A DNA stretch of 45,020 nucleotides from VGLO01 sp964599285 (GCA_964599285.1 CAZREI010000008.1:1-45020); one strand, 5' to 3'; counted from the first letter of the stretch, positions 24,496 through 31,847 are shown. Numbers and translations: made by a program. Notes: generated from the sequence alone by a model not told the origin.

Positions 24496-25485
24496 ATGTA
24501 CGATTTAATTATCATCGGCGCCGGCCCGGCGGGAGTTTCCGCTGCCATTTACGCTTCGCGCCAACAGTTAAAAATACTAATTCTGTCAAAAGACATTGGC
24601 GGACAGGTAGCCAAAAAAGCTGTTGACATTGAAAACTATCCGGGCTTTGATAAAATTTCAGGGCCGGATTTGGTTGAGTTGTACAAAAAACAATTGCAGG
24701 CCAACGGTTTGGAAGTAGTGCACGAGGAAGTGGTTGGCATTGAAAAAAAAGACAACGTGTTTTATTGTGCGACAAAATCTGGGCAAACATTTGAAGCTGT
24801 TTCAGTTATTGTAACTTCCGGCGCCCAATCAAAAAAAATCAACGTGCCGGGTGAAGAAGAATTTGCCGGCAAAGGCGTTAGTTATTGCTCATTGTGCGAC
24901 GGGCCGGTATTTAAAAATAAAATTGTGGCGGTGGTGGGTGGAGGAAATAACGGGTTTGAATCAGCATTATTTTTATCAAACTACGTGCCTAAAGTTTACA
25001 TTTTGGAATACGGCGCCAAGGTCAACGCCGACGCCGAAAACCAAGCCGCGGTTGCCCAGCATAAAAATATTGAAATTATCACCAATGCCAAAGTCCTACG
25101 CATTGAAGGGAAAGTGTTTGTAAACGCCATTGTGTACGAAGATTTGAGCACCGCTTCTTCACCGTCATTGCGAGGAGGACAGCAGTCTGACGTGGCAATC
25201 CAGAGTGCTGAAAAAAAACTTGACGTAGCCGGCGTATTTGTGGAAATTGGATATTTGCCAGCAACTTCCTTTTTAAATGGTTTGGTTGAATTAAATGAAA
25301 AACAAGAAATGATGGTTGACCCAAAAACGCTGGAAACAAAAACTCCCGGCCTTTTTTCAGCGGGGGATTGCAACGTGTCAAAGTACAAACAAATTGTGAT
25401 GGCATCAGGAGAAGGCGCCAAAGCCGCACTATCAGCCTACGAATATATAAAAAAGCAGAGCATAGTAAAAAACCACTACGAGTAA
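24496..25485 (+). CDS. trxB: Thioredoxin-reductase-like flavoprotein
   Basis: 329 aa. The FAD motif is LIIIGAGPAGVSAAIYAS, the redox site is SYCSLCDGPVF (a CxxC pair), and the second nucleotide motif is VAVVGGGNNGFESALFL. TPGLFSAGDCN near the end is the FAD ribityl motif. The second nucleotide site lacks the HRRD arginines that select NADPH and resembles AhpF-type enzymes, so NADH may be used. Residues 223-237 (SPSLRGGQQSDVAIQ) are encoded by a GTCATTGCGAG palindrome inserted in frame in a surface loop. It likely reduces glutaredoxin- or thioredoxin-like proteins, several of which are encoded nearby. Confidence 0.9.
   Translation: MYDLIIIGAGPAGVSAAIYASRQQLKILILSKDIGGQVAKKAVDIENYPGFDKISGPDLVELYKKQLQANGLEVVHEEVVGIEKKDNVFYCATKSGQTFEAVSVIVTSGAQSKKINVPGEEEFAGKGVSYCSLCDGPVFKNKIVAVVGGGNNGFESALFLSNYVPKVYILEYGAKVNADAENQAAVAQHKNIEIITNAKVLRIEGKVFVNAIVYEDLSTASSPSLRGGQQSDVAIQSAEKKLDVAGVFVEIGYLPATSFLNGLVELNEKQEMMVDPKTLETKTPGLFSAGDCNVSKYKQIVMASGEGAKAALSAYEYIKKQSIVKNHYE
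25163..25205. repeat. GTCATTGCGAG palindrome inside trxB, in frame
   Basis: CGTCATTGCGAGGAGG and GACGTGGCAATCCAGAG match intergenic copies of this family. The 43-bp copy, with neighbouring bases, adds about 15 residues without breaking the frame. Confidence 0.88.
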
Positions 25486-25491
25486 ATAAGT

Positions 25492-26250
25492 ATGGCCGAA
25501 AAAAATGAGTCGCAACAATTCAGGGATGAATTAGCCAGCGAACTTAAAAAATCTCCAAAAGAAAAAAGAGAAGAGCTTTTGGATAAAGCAAAAGAAGATC
25601 CCGAATACTGGCAAGCAAGAACTGAAAAATTGCAGGAGCGACAGAATGAGGAAGAAATTGACGACGGCTTCGGTGTTTTACTGAAAAAGAAAACGTTATA
25701 TCATGGGTCAGGGGTTAGCGGAATAGAAAAATTCAATAAAGCAGAAGAAGATACGGTGGGAAGTGGAATTTACTTTACATCAGAAGCAAAGGATGCCATT
25801 GGCTATGCAAGATTGCGTGCTGAAAGAGAGAGAAAGAGGAATGACGATCAAAAAAATGAAAATGCAAAGCCGGTTATTTATGAATCGTCAGTTGAAAATA
25901 TGAAACTACTTGATTGCAGAAAAGACGAAAATGTAAAAAAGGTTTTAAAAGGCTTTAGAGCAGTTGAACTTCAGAAATTATTGCATGGAACCGATTTGGA
26001 CTGGCTTAAAAGCGCGTCATTGCACAGAGTTATTGATAATATTGATACTGGAAATACTGGGGCAAAGAATTTAAAAACAGCAGTTTGGAACGATAACCAA
26101 GGTTTCAGTGACTATGTAAAATCGATAGGCTATGAAGGACTCATCACCTTTGAAGGCGGTGAAGGCAGTCAGGGAAATCATGATACCTATTTGATATTTG
26201 AAAGTGACAAAATAAAAATAAACCAGGAACATAATATCAGCACAGAATAA
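25492..26250 (+). CDS. Candidate ADP-ribosyltransferase-fold protein
   Basis: 252 aa. A charged helical N-terminus (about residues 1-60) precedes a domain with KTLYHGSGVSGIEKFNKAE, TVGSGIYFTSEAKDAIGYAR and PVIYESSVENMKLLD. It ends GYEGLITFEGG and DTYLIFESDKIKI. The order YHG...GIYFT...A..YA...Y..F....IK resembles ADP-ribosyltransferase domains of the PolyVal/ART type found in phage and conflict proteins. His72, the Tyr of GIYF and a late Glu would be the active-site triad. The match is from pattern alone. It lies between trxB and eno with a 1-bp overlap to eno (TAATG), an unusual place for such a gene. It could be an effector, a toxin or a housekeeping ART. Confidence 0.62.
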   Translation: MAEKNESQQFRDELASELKKSPKEKREELLDKAKEDPEYWQARTEKLQERQNEEEIDDGFGVLLKKKTLYHGSGVSGIEKFNKAEEDTVGSGIYFTSEAKDAIGYARLRAERERKRNDDQKNENAKPVIYESSVENMKLLDCRKDENVKKVLKGFRAVELQKLLHGTDLDWLKSASLHRVIDNIDTGNTGAKNLKTAVWNDNQGFSDYVKSIGYEGLITFEGGEGSQGNHDTYLIFESDKIKINQEHNISTE

Positions 26251-27488
26251 TGTCTAAAATCAAGGAAATTTTTGCCACCGAAATTCAGGATTCCCGCGGA
26301 AAGCCTACCCTTGAAGTTCAATTGGAAACCGAAAAAGGAATTTTTAAGGCTTCTTGTCCCTCGGGCGCTTCCACGGGAATCAATGAAGCTTTGGAATTGC
26401 GCGATGCTGATGGCCGAGGAGTCAGCAAAGCCATTGAAAACGTAAATAGCATCATAGCGCCAAAATTAAAAGGCAAGGATCCGGCCAATCAAAAAGAATT
26501 GGATGAATTGATGATAGCACTGGATGGCACGGAAAATAAATCAAAGCTTGGCGCCAACGCCATATTGCCGGTTTCTATGGCCATCTGTCGCGCCGGCGCC
26601 GCTGCAAAAAAAATTTCCTTATACGAATATATCTGGTACTTTGCCACCAACGTCATTGCGAGCCACAGCGAAGCAATCTTAAAATTAAAGATGCCCCTTC
26701 CCAGTTTTAATATTGTAAACGGCGGCGCGCATGCCAAAAATGATTTGGAACTGCAGGAATTTATGGTGGTGACGATGAAAAAAACCTTCCGTGAAAATTT
26801 AATTTCGGGTAGCGAGGTTTTCAATAAACTTACGGAATTATTAAAAGAAAGGGGAGACTTGCCCCAAATGGGAGACGAAGGCGGATACGCGCCGCAAATT
26901 TCTACAGCAGAGCAGGCATTATTTTTGATTAAAAGCGCCATTGGCCAGCACAAGGATGTAAAAATTGCCATTGACGCCGCGGCGTCGGAATTTTATCGGG
27001 ATGGAAAATATGAAGTTGAGCCGGATAAGCAGTTAAGTCGCAATGAAATGATAGCATTTTACCAGGATTTGGTGGCGCGATTTCCTATTATTTCCATTGA
27101 AGATCCGTTTGCAGAAGATGACTGGGAAGGGTTCAAAGAGCTGCACCGCGAACTTGCCCAAATTATCATCATCGGTGACGACCTGACCACCACCAATATT
27201 AAAAAAATAAAAGAAGCGGAAAGTAAAAAAGCTTGTAACGGCGTTATCATTAAATTAAACCAAATTGGCACGGTAACAGAAACCATGCAAGCGGTAAACT
27301 TGGCAAAAAGTTACGGATGGAAAATTATGGTAAGCCATCGAAGCGGCGAAACCATGGATGACTTTATTGCCGATTTAGCCGTAGGAGTCGGAGCAGATTT
27401 TATCAAAGCTGGAGCTTACACCAAACCAGAAAGGATTGCAAAGTACGACCGGTTACTGAAAATAGAGCAAGAAATCACCAAAAAGTAA
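26250..27488 (+). CDS. eno: Enolase
   Basis: 412 aa. Catalytic and metal-binding segments are present in order: GASTGINEALELRD, GGAHAKND, MGDEGGYAP, IAIDAAASEFY, SIEDPFAEDDW, IIIGDDLTTTN, VIIKLNQIGT, MVSHRSGET and KAGAYTKPERIAKYDRLL. It converts 2-phosphoglycerate to phosphoenolpyruvate. Some segments deviate from the common form (GDDLTTTN, KAGAYTKPER), as in divergent enolases. Residues 134-144 (NVIASHSEAIL) come from a GTCATTGCGAG palindrome inserted in frame just before the conserved PLPSFNIVNGG strand. Its start overlaps the preceding gene's stop. Confidence 0.95.
   Translation: MSKIKEIFATEIQDSRGKPTLEVQLETEKGIFKASCPSGASTGINEALELRDADGRGVSKAIENVNSIIAPKLKGKDPANQKELDELMIALDGTENKSKLGANAILPVSMAICRAGAAAKKISLYEYIWYFATNVIASHSEAILKLKMPLPSFNIVNGGAHAKNDLELQEFMVVTMKKTFRENLISGSEVFNKLTELLKERGDLPQMGDEGGYAPQISTAEQALFLIKSAIGQHKDVKIAIDAAASEFYRDGKYEVEPDKQLSRNEMIAFYQDLVARFPIISIEDPFAEDDWEGFKELHRELAQIIIIGDDLTTTNIKKIKEAESKKACNGVIIKLNQIGTVTETMQAVNLAKSYGWKIMVSHRSGETMDDFIADLAVGVGADFIKAGAYTKPERIAKYDRLLKIEQEITKK
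26651..26680. repeat. GTCATTGCGAG palindrome inside eno, in frame
   Basis: CGTCATTGCGAGCCACAGCG followed by AAGCAATCTT is a 30-bp short form of the intergenic family. It encodes NVIASHSEAI, which has no counterpart in ordinary enolases at this loop. Confidence 0.85.
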
Positions 27489-27491
27489 TAG

Positions 27492-27519
27492 CACTCCTAC
27501 TCGTAGGTGGGTAGGAGTG
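27492..27519 (+). repeat. 28-bp hairpin, left flank of the TrpR-like gene
   Basis: CACTCCTAC and GTAGGAGTG form a stem around TCGTAGGTGG. The exact reverse complement lies at 28059-28086 on the other side of the gene. There is no T run. Confidence 0.85.
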
Positions 27520-27523
27520 CTCG

Positions 27524-28054
27524 ATGTTTATGCCGGTATTTCATTTAAATAGTTTACCCAAGTCAAAACGTATCCAGATGATTGGCGAGTTTTATGATAT
27601 GATTGATTCATTGAAGGGCAGAACGGAGGTAAGGGCATTCTTCAAAGATTTGCTTTCCGCGGAAGAAATTGCCAGTTTGATGAGAAGAGTTGAGATTGCA
27701 GTATTATTGTCAGCGGGGTTTACCTACAAACAAATTTCAGATTTATTGGGAGTTGGCGATGATAAAATTTCTAAGGTACAAAAATGCATACAACAAGATG
27801 AGAGTGGGTATAAGATTATTGTTAAAAGGTTAATTGAAAATCGTAAAGAGAGACTGAGGCGAATGAAAAAATCAGAAAAAGATGCGGCGGATACATCAGT
27901 ATTTTCAACGGCCAAGAAAATCTATAAAGGCCATTTCCTTTTAAATCATTTACTAGATTCAGCCATAGAAAGATTACAAGAAGACGGTAAGGAAATGGAA
28001 AAAGAAGCAGTATTGTTTACTCCGTCGTCCAGTCGCGTAAGAAAACAAAAGTAG
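27524..28054 (+). CDS. TrpR-superfamily (YerC/YecD-like) DNA-binding protein
   Basis: 176 aa. Residues 12-90 match the TrpR/YerC fold: FYDMIDSLKGRTEVRAFFKD, LLSAEEIASLMRRVEIAVLL and a helix-turn-helix FTYKQISDLLGVGDDKISKV. A basic C-terminal half (ENRKERLRRMKKSEKD, then helices) is unusual in length. YerC-type proteins are small transcription regulators of unknown ligand. The gene is flanked by exact inverted 28-bp hairpins, which could be its operators or the ends of a mobile cassette. ATG 27524 and ATG 27530 are both possible starts. Confidence 0.85.
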   Translation: MFMPVFHLNSLPKSKRIQMIGEFYDMIDSLKGRTEVRAFFKDLLSAEEIASLMRRVEIAVLLSAGFTYKQISDLLGVGDDKISKVQKCIQQDESGYKIIVKRLIENRKERLRRMKKSEKDAADTSVFSTAKKIYKGHFLLNHLLDSAIERLQEDGKEMEKEAVLFTPSSSRVRKQK

Positions 28055-28058
28055 TAAA

Positions 28059-28086
28059 CACTCCTACCCACCTACGAGTAGGAGTG
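28059..28086 (-). repeat. 28-bp hairpin, right flank of the TrpR-like gene
   Basis: CACTCCTACCCACCTACG followed by AGTAGGAGTG is the exact reverse complement of 27492-27519. It ends 12 bp before the next gene. Confidence 0.85.
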
Positions 28087-28097
28087 AAAAAGAATTT

Positions 28098-28763
28098 ATG
28101 GCGAAACTATATTTGTTACGGCATTTAAAGTCCCAGTGGAATTTGGACGACCGCTTTGCTGGTTGGACCGACGGGCCGCTTACCAAAGACAGCGATCTTT
28201 TGGCAAAAGAATTTGCCAAACAATTTTCCGGACTGGTCATTGACAAGGCTTATTGTTCGGTTCAATTTAGGAGCATGGACACGCTGGCTAGCATTTATGA
28301 TTCCATTGTCGAAAAGTACCCGATGTTTATCCATATTGACGGCGGCAAGATGCAAAAGTGGGGGCAGTATACTAACCAAAGCTCTCGCGAACTGCCCGTG
28401 TTTACCACCGAAATTCTCAATGAAAGATGCTACGGCGCGCTGCAGGGGTTAAATAAAAAAGAAACGGCGGAACAATACGGGCAGGAGCAGGTCAAATTGT
28501 GGCGGAGAAGCTATGACGTGGCTCCTCCCAAGGGCGAATCATTGAAAGATGTTTGCAAAAGAGTGGATCCCTTTTTTAAAAAAAATATTCTATCAGATTT
28601 AAAAGCGGGAAAAAATGTGCTGGTGGTGGCCAGCCACAACAGCCTGCGGGCGATGGTAAAATATATAGAAAATATTTCCGACCAAGATATTGCTAATGTG
28701 GAACTGCCGTTTGGAGCTTTAATAAAATACGAATTTGATGGAACATTCAAAAAGTTGCAATAA
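28098..28763 (+). CDS. gpmA: Phosphoglycerate mutase (histidine-phosphatase family)
   Basis: 221 aa. The N-terminal phosphohistidine strand is LYLLRHLKSQWNLDDRFAGW. LNERCYGALQGLNK and the second histidine segment VVASHNSLRAMVKYIE complete the 2,3-bisphosphoglycerate-dependent mutase pattern. The first motif is RHLKS instead of RHGES, and the second lacks a Gly (SHNS for HGNS). Both histidines and the phosphate-binding Args remain. It interconverts 3- and 2-phosphoglycerate next to enolase in glycolysis. Confidence 0.9.
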   Translation: MAKLYLLRHLKSQWNLDDRFAGWTDGPLTKDSDLLAKEFAKQFSGLVIDKAYCSVQFRSMDTLASIYDSIVEKYPMFIHIDGGKMQKWGQYTNQSSRELPVFTTEILNERCYGALQGLNKKETAEQYGQEQVKLWRRSYDVAPPKGESLKDVCKRVDPFFKKNILSDLKAGKNVLVVASHNSLRAMVKYIENISDQDIANVELPFGALIKYEFDGTFKKLQ

Positions 28764-28819
28764 ATTTAGTTTGTAATATAATGTAACCATTATTCAATAA
28801 TTTAAATTATCATTTTTTT

Positions 28820-28953
28820 CGTCATTGCGAGGCGGCGGCCCCGACCAGACGCGAGGCGTAATTGGTCGCAACCAATTCGTCCCGTCTCTGGGGCCGCCGC
28901 TGTGGCAATCCAGAGTATGTTGATAAGATTGCTTCGCTTTGCTCGCAATGACG
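28820..28953. repeat. GTCATTGCGAG palindrome, largest copy, with nested hairpins
   Basis: The ends are CGTCATTGCGAGG and CTCGCAATGACG. Inside are GGCGGCGGCCCC/GGGGCCGCCGC and, nested further, AATTGGTCGCAACCAATT. That last segment and its flanking GAC bases recur in element A at 197-235. CTGTGGCAATCCAGAG and AAGATTGCTTCG follow. Nested insertion of one palindrome inside another is likely. Confidence 0.85.
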
Positions 28954-28978
28954 AATCAAAAATTGAAAATTTTTTCAT

Positions 28979-30055
28979 ATGTACAAAGAAATGCTGGGTA
29001 AAATAAATAAAAACCAAGTTTTAATAGGTCTGGCCGTGGTTGTTGTGGCGGTAACGCTGGCTTTGATTTCGGCCAAATCCGGTGGTACCAATGTACTTTC
29101 GTTTTTGACGCCGGGCCAAGGCGCCAACGCCATTGCTAAAAAATCCATTGATTATTTAAACAAGAGCGTTTTGCAGCAGGGCCAGACTGCCACGCTGGTA
29201 AGCACTTCAGAAGAAAGCGGCGTGGTGAAAATGAAAATTAAAATCGGCACCAATACCTATGACAGCTACGCCACCAAAGACGGCAAGTTGTTATTTCCCG
29301 AAGCCTTCAGTTTAGACACGCCTCCTGCAAAACCGACCACCCAAAACACCCAGCCAAGCCCTCCGCAAAATTCCGCCAACGTGGCCAAAGTAGCCAAACC
29401 TTCACTGGAAGCTTTCGTGGTAGCCGATTGTCCGTATGGTATTCAAGCTGTTAGGGCTTATGTGCAAGCAGTAAAAGCCGCGCCGGCTTTAGCAGATTAT
29501 GTTCATATAAGATTCATCGGATCGGCTTCCGGCAATAACATTACTTCCATGCACGATGGCGGCCAAAATGGACTAGAAGCCAAAGAAAATGAACGGCAGG
29601 CTTGCATCAGAGAACAACAGCCGGCAAAATTTATCAGCTACCTTAGTTGCTACATTCAAAAACCCGCAGGGGCTTTGCCAAATTCCATGCCAATCGGAGA
29701 TAGCGTTGGATGCTTGGCAAAAACCGGAGTTGATGTAGTAAAATTAAATACTTGCATGTCAGACCCGGCTCAAGGAGTAGCTTACCTGAAAGCAGATTAC
29801 GCTCTGGCCAATAAATATGCAGTGCAGGGTTCGCCCACGTTCATATTAAATGGAAAGCAAGTTTCAGAAACACCATTTGGTGGCCGTTCAGCCAACGCGA
29901 TCGGAAAGATGGTTTGCAATTCTTCAACGACGCCTCCTTCTTTTTGCCAAGACGCGAAGCTGGCCACCGATCAGGCAACGACGTCGTTTTCTTTGACTTA
30001 TGCCGGCAGCGGAGCGACAGGAGCCACGGCCAACTGCGCACCAACTGCCAACTAA
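28979..30055 (+). CDS. Membrane-anchored thioredoxin-fold (DsbA/GILT-like) protein
   Basis: 358 aa. An N-terminal transmembrane helix (about residues 14-32) precedes a small domain and a Pro/Gln linker. The thioredoxin-like domain follows (about residues 140-320). It starts LEAFVVADCPYGIQAVRAYV, so the usual CxxC is CPYG with one cysteine. GSPTFILNGKQV carries the cis-proline. Extra cysteines (ACIREQ, LSCYIQ, GCLAKT, NTCMSD) could form disulfides outside the membrane. The pattern recalls DsbA or GILT-type thiol oxidoreductases. A missing second active-site cysteine suggests an isomerase-like or non-redox role. Confidence 0.78.
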   Translation: MYKEMLGKINKNQVLIGLAVVVVAVTLALISAKSGGTNVLSFLTPGQGANAIAKKSIDYLNKSVLQQGQTATLVSTSEESGVVKMKIKIGTNTYDSYATKDGKLLFPEAFSLDTPPAKPTTQNTQPSPPQNSANVAKVAKPSLEAFVVADCPYGIQAVRAYVQAVKAAPALADYVHIRFIGSASGNNITSMHDGGQNGLEAKENERQACIREQQPAKFISYLSCYIQKPAGALPNSMPIGDSVGCLAKTGVDVVKLNTCMSDPAQGVAYLKADYALANKYAVQGSPTFILNGKQVSETPFGGRSANAIGKMVCNSSTTPPSFCQDAKLATDQATTSFSLTYAGSGATGATANCAPTAN

Positions 30056-30057
30056 AA

Positions 30058-30147
30058 TCCCAAATCACAAATTACAAAAGGAACGCTTCGAATTTAGAGA
30101 TTAGAATTTGTTTGTGATTTGTATATTGTCATTTGTAATTTCCAAAT
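30058..30147. repeat. Junction palindrome, CAAATCACAAAT type
   Basis: CCCAAATCACAAATTACAAA mirrors TTTGTTTGTGATTTGTAT and CATTTGTAATTTCC. The centre is AACGCTTCGAATTTAG. The right arm ends just before the glutaredoxin ATG. Confidence 0.7.
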
Positions 30148-30148
30148 T

Positions 30149-30376
30149 ATGGTTAAAATTTATTCAACGCCAACGTGCGTTTATTGCAAATCACTAAAAG
30201 AATATCTGGACAAAAACAAGGTGCCTTACCAGGACATCGATGTTTCCCAAAACGAAAAAGAATTGGAAACAATGGTGGCCATCTCCGGCCAAATGGGTGT
30301 GCCAGTCATTGATATTGATGGCAACGTTGTCATCGGTTTTGATAAGGAAAAAGTAGACGAACTTTTGTATCTGTAA
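30149..30376 (+). CDS. Glutaredoxin/NrdH-type redoxin
   Basis: 75 aa. ATG 30149 is chosen over 30119, which would start in the palindrome. The redox motif CVYC lies in KIYSTPTCVYCKSLKEYL. The cis-proline segment MGVPVIDIDG and the GFD motif near the end fit the glutaredoxin fold. It probably accepts electrons from the flavoprotein reductase at 24496. It lies 3 bp before gap, so the two are likely co-transcribed. Confidence 0.9.
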   Translation: MVKIYSTPTCVYCKSLKEYLDKNKVPYQDIDVSQNEKELETMVAISGQMGVPVIDIDGNVVIGFDKEKVDELLYL

Positions 30377-30379
30377 ACT

Positions 30380-31408
30380 ATGGTAAAAATTGCTATCAAC
30401 GGCTTTGGCCGGATTGGCCGGCAAGTTTTTAAAAGGATCTTGGAAAAGCATCCTGATTTAATCGTTGTCGCCATCAACGACTTGACCGACACCGCTACGC
30501 TGGCGCATCTATTAAAACACGATTCCAATTACGGAGCTTTTGAAAAAAAAGTGGCTTTTGATGACAATGCTTTAGTGGTGGATGGGAAAAAATATGCTGT
30601 GCTGGCTGAAAAGAATCCGGAAAATTTGCCTTGGAAAAAATTGGGCGTGGATATTGTTTTGGAATGCACGGGACTTTTTACCGATGCCAAAAGCGCCAAT
30701 CAACATATCACTGCCGGAGCAAAAAAAGTGATACTATCGGCGCCGGCCAAAGACCCTTCGACAGGCTCAGGGCAGGAAAGAATTCCCGGATTCGTGCTGG
30801 GAGTAAATGAAGAAAGTTACGACCCCAAAAAAATGGATGTCATAGACATGGGATCCTGCACCACCAACTGCCTGGCGACGGTCGCCAAAGTTTTGCATGA
30901 TCAGTTTGGTATTGTCAAAGGCTTTATGACCACGGTGCATAGCTACACCAACGACCAAAAAATTCTGGATTTGCCGCATAAAGATTTGCGCCGGGCTCGG
31001 GCGGCAGGTATCAATATGATCCCTACGTCAACTGGAGCGGCGCGTGCCATTGGCAAAATGATTCCGGAAATTGACGGCCGGCTAGATGGTATTGCCATTC
31101 GGGTGCCAACGTCAGTGGTTTCGGTGCTGGACTTGATTGTGGAAGTTGCAAAGCCGACAACTAAAGAAAAAATTAACGAAGCGTTTGAAAAAGCGGCCAA
31201 AGAAAAGAATTTTAAAGGCATTTTGCGAATTGAAACGGAGCCATTAGTTTCTTCAGACTTTAAAGGCGATAGCCATTCATCCATTGTTGACCTCCAAGAA
31301 ACGATGGTAAAAGATAATTTGGTAAAAGTGCTGGCCTGGTACGACAACGAATTTGGTTATAGTTGTAGACTTGCCGAATTCTGTGAATTCGTGGCAAGTC
31401 AACTATAG
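30380..31408 (+). CDS. gap: Glyceraldehyde-3-phosphate dehydrogenase
   Basis: 342 aa. The NAD motif is KIAINGFGRIGRQVFKRIL, the catalytic site is MGSCTTNCLATVAKVL, and the substrate segment is VHSYTNDQKILDLPH. WYDNEFGYSCRL near the end matches the C-terminal WYDNE motif. It oxidises glyceraldehyde-3-phosphate with NAD and phosphate. Residues 125-133 (DPSTGSGQE) come from a CCCTTCGACAGGCTCAGGG repeat inserted in frame. The last 17 codons lie in one 72-bp palindrome, and a diverged second copy of the 3' end occurs downstream at 31534. Confidence 0.95.
   Translation: MVKIAINGFGRIGRQVFKRILEKHPDLIVVAINDLTDTATLAHLLKHDSNYGAFEKKVAFDDNALVVDGKKYAVLAEKNPENLPWKKLGVDIVLECTGLFTDAKSANQHITAGAKKVILSAPAKDPSTGSGQERIPGFVLGVNEESYDPKKMDVIDMGSCTTNCLATVAKVLHDQFGIVKGFMTTVHSYTNDQKILDLPHKDLRRARAAGINMIPTSTGAARAIGKMIPEIDGRLDGIAIRVPTSVVSVLDLIVEVAKPTTKEKINEAFEKAAKEKNFKGILRIETEPLVSSDFKGDSHSSIVDLQETMVKDNLVKVLAWYDNEFGYSCRLAEFCEFVASQL
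30754..30776. repeat. CCCTTCGA...CTCAGGG palindrome inside gap, in frame
   Basis: CCCTTCGACAGGCTCAGGG encodes PSTGSGQ. A variant, with GAAACG in place of GACAG, lies in the start of prfA at 40493-40512. Ordinary GAPDH has no residues here between SAPAKD and the FVLGVNE strand. Confidence 0.85.
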
Positions 31409-31418
31409 CCAAATTCGT
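31347..31418. repeat. 72-bp palindrome spanning the 3' end of gap
   Basis: ACGAATTTGGTTATAGTTG pairs with AACTATAGCCAAATTCGT. Inside it, GACTTGCC pairs with GGCAAGTC, and GAATTC/GAATTC enclose TGT. The arms encode the terminal EFGYSCRLAEFCEF of GAPDH, and the stop codon lies in the right arm. Confidence 0.85.
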
Positions 31419-31425
31419 AAAAAGG

Positions 31426-31527
31426 GGGTCGGGGAAATTGGGTATTTCCCCGTGAAGGAAAACAGCTTGCCGAAGGCAAGAGTTAGAAACCGTGGGTTTC
31501 TAAGGAGCTCGCCCCGCAGAGGGCGAG
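31426..31527 (+). other. Chain of hairpins after gap
   Basis: Four consecutive stems are visible: GGGGAAATTGGGTATTTCCCC, CTTGCCGAAGGCAAG, AGAAACCGTGGGTTTCT and CTCGCCCCGCAGAGGGCGAG. They separate the gap stop codon from the second copy of the gap 3' end. The origin is unknown; it looks like inserted repetitive DNA. Confidence 0.65.
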
Positions 31528-31533
31528 TGACAG

Positions 31534-31592
31534 AGTGGGGGTACAGTTGTCGGCTCGCCGAATTCGCGGAGTTTGTGGGAAAGAAATTATAA
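31534..31592 (+). pseudogene. Displaced second copy of the gap 3' end
   Basis: In a different frame from gap, this segment reads EWGYSCRLAEFAEFVGKKL and then a stop. It matches the gap C-terminus EFGYSCRLAEFCEFVASQL. Its Trp in EWGYS is the residue common in GAPDH, so it may be the original 3' end, pushed 130-180 bp downstream by an insertion that rebuilt a new end for the gene. It has no start signal of its own. Confidence 0.75.
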
Positions 31593-31604
31593 TTTTTTAA
31601 AATT

Positions 31605-31642
31605 AGCGCCGACAAGCCCGCGGGCTTGTCGGCGCTTTGTTA
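31605..31642 (+). terminator. Terminator after gap
   Basis: AGCGCCGACAAGCCC pairs with GGCTTGTCGGCGCT around GCG, followed by TTGTTATT. Confidence 0.8.
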
Positions 31643-31655
31643 TTTATAGTATAAT
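31626..31655 (+). promoter_or_regulatory. Promoter of ppsA
   Basis: TTGTCG (31626-31631, within the terminator arm) and TATAAT (31650-31655) are 18 bp apart. The transcript would carry element B as its 5' leader. Confidence 0.5.
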
Positions 31656-31678
31656 AAAGAAATTAAATTGCTAACCTA

Positions 31679-31847
31679 CTTTGAATTACGAAATGCCCGT
31701 TTAAGAAGACTCTTTTTGTCTTTTCCCCAAATTTTGGCTATAAATTCGCTATAAATATTTTACGTAGCTTGCTACGTAAAATATTTCTATCAAATTTCTA
31801 TCTCAAAATTTGGGGAAAATCCTAAAAAGGCATTTCGTAATTCAAAG
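31679..31847 (-). repeat. Structured element B (ppsA leader)
   Basis: The ends CTTTGAATTACGAAATGCC and GGCATTTCGTAATTCAAAG are exact 19-bp inverted repeats. Inside are CCCCAAATTTTGG/CAAAATTTGGGG and an apical stem ATATTTTACGTAGC/GCTACGTAAAATAT. Read on the - strand it contains TTTTGAGATAGAAATTTGAT and TATAGCGAATTTATAGCC, aligning with elements A and C. It fills the space before ppsA. Confidence 0.85.

Noticed and set aside
31353..31592. Independent 79-aa gene after gap
   Set aside because: Its start overlaps gap and its body is hairpin DNA. Only the last 19 codons resemble protein, and they match the gap C-terminus.
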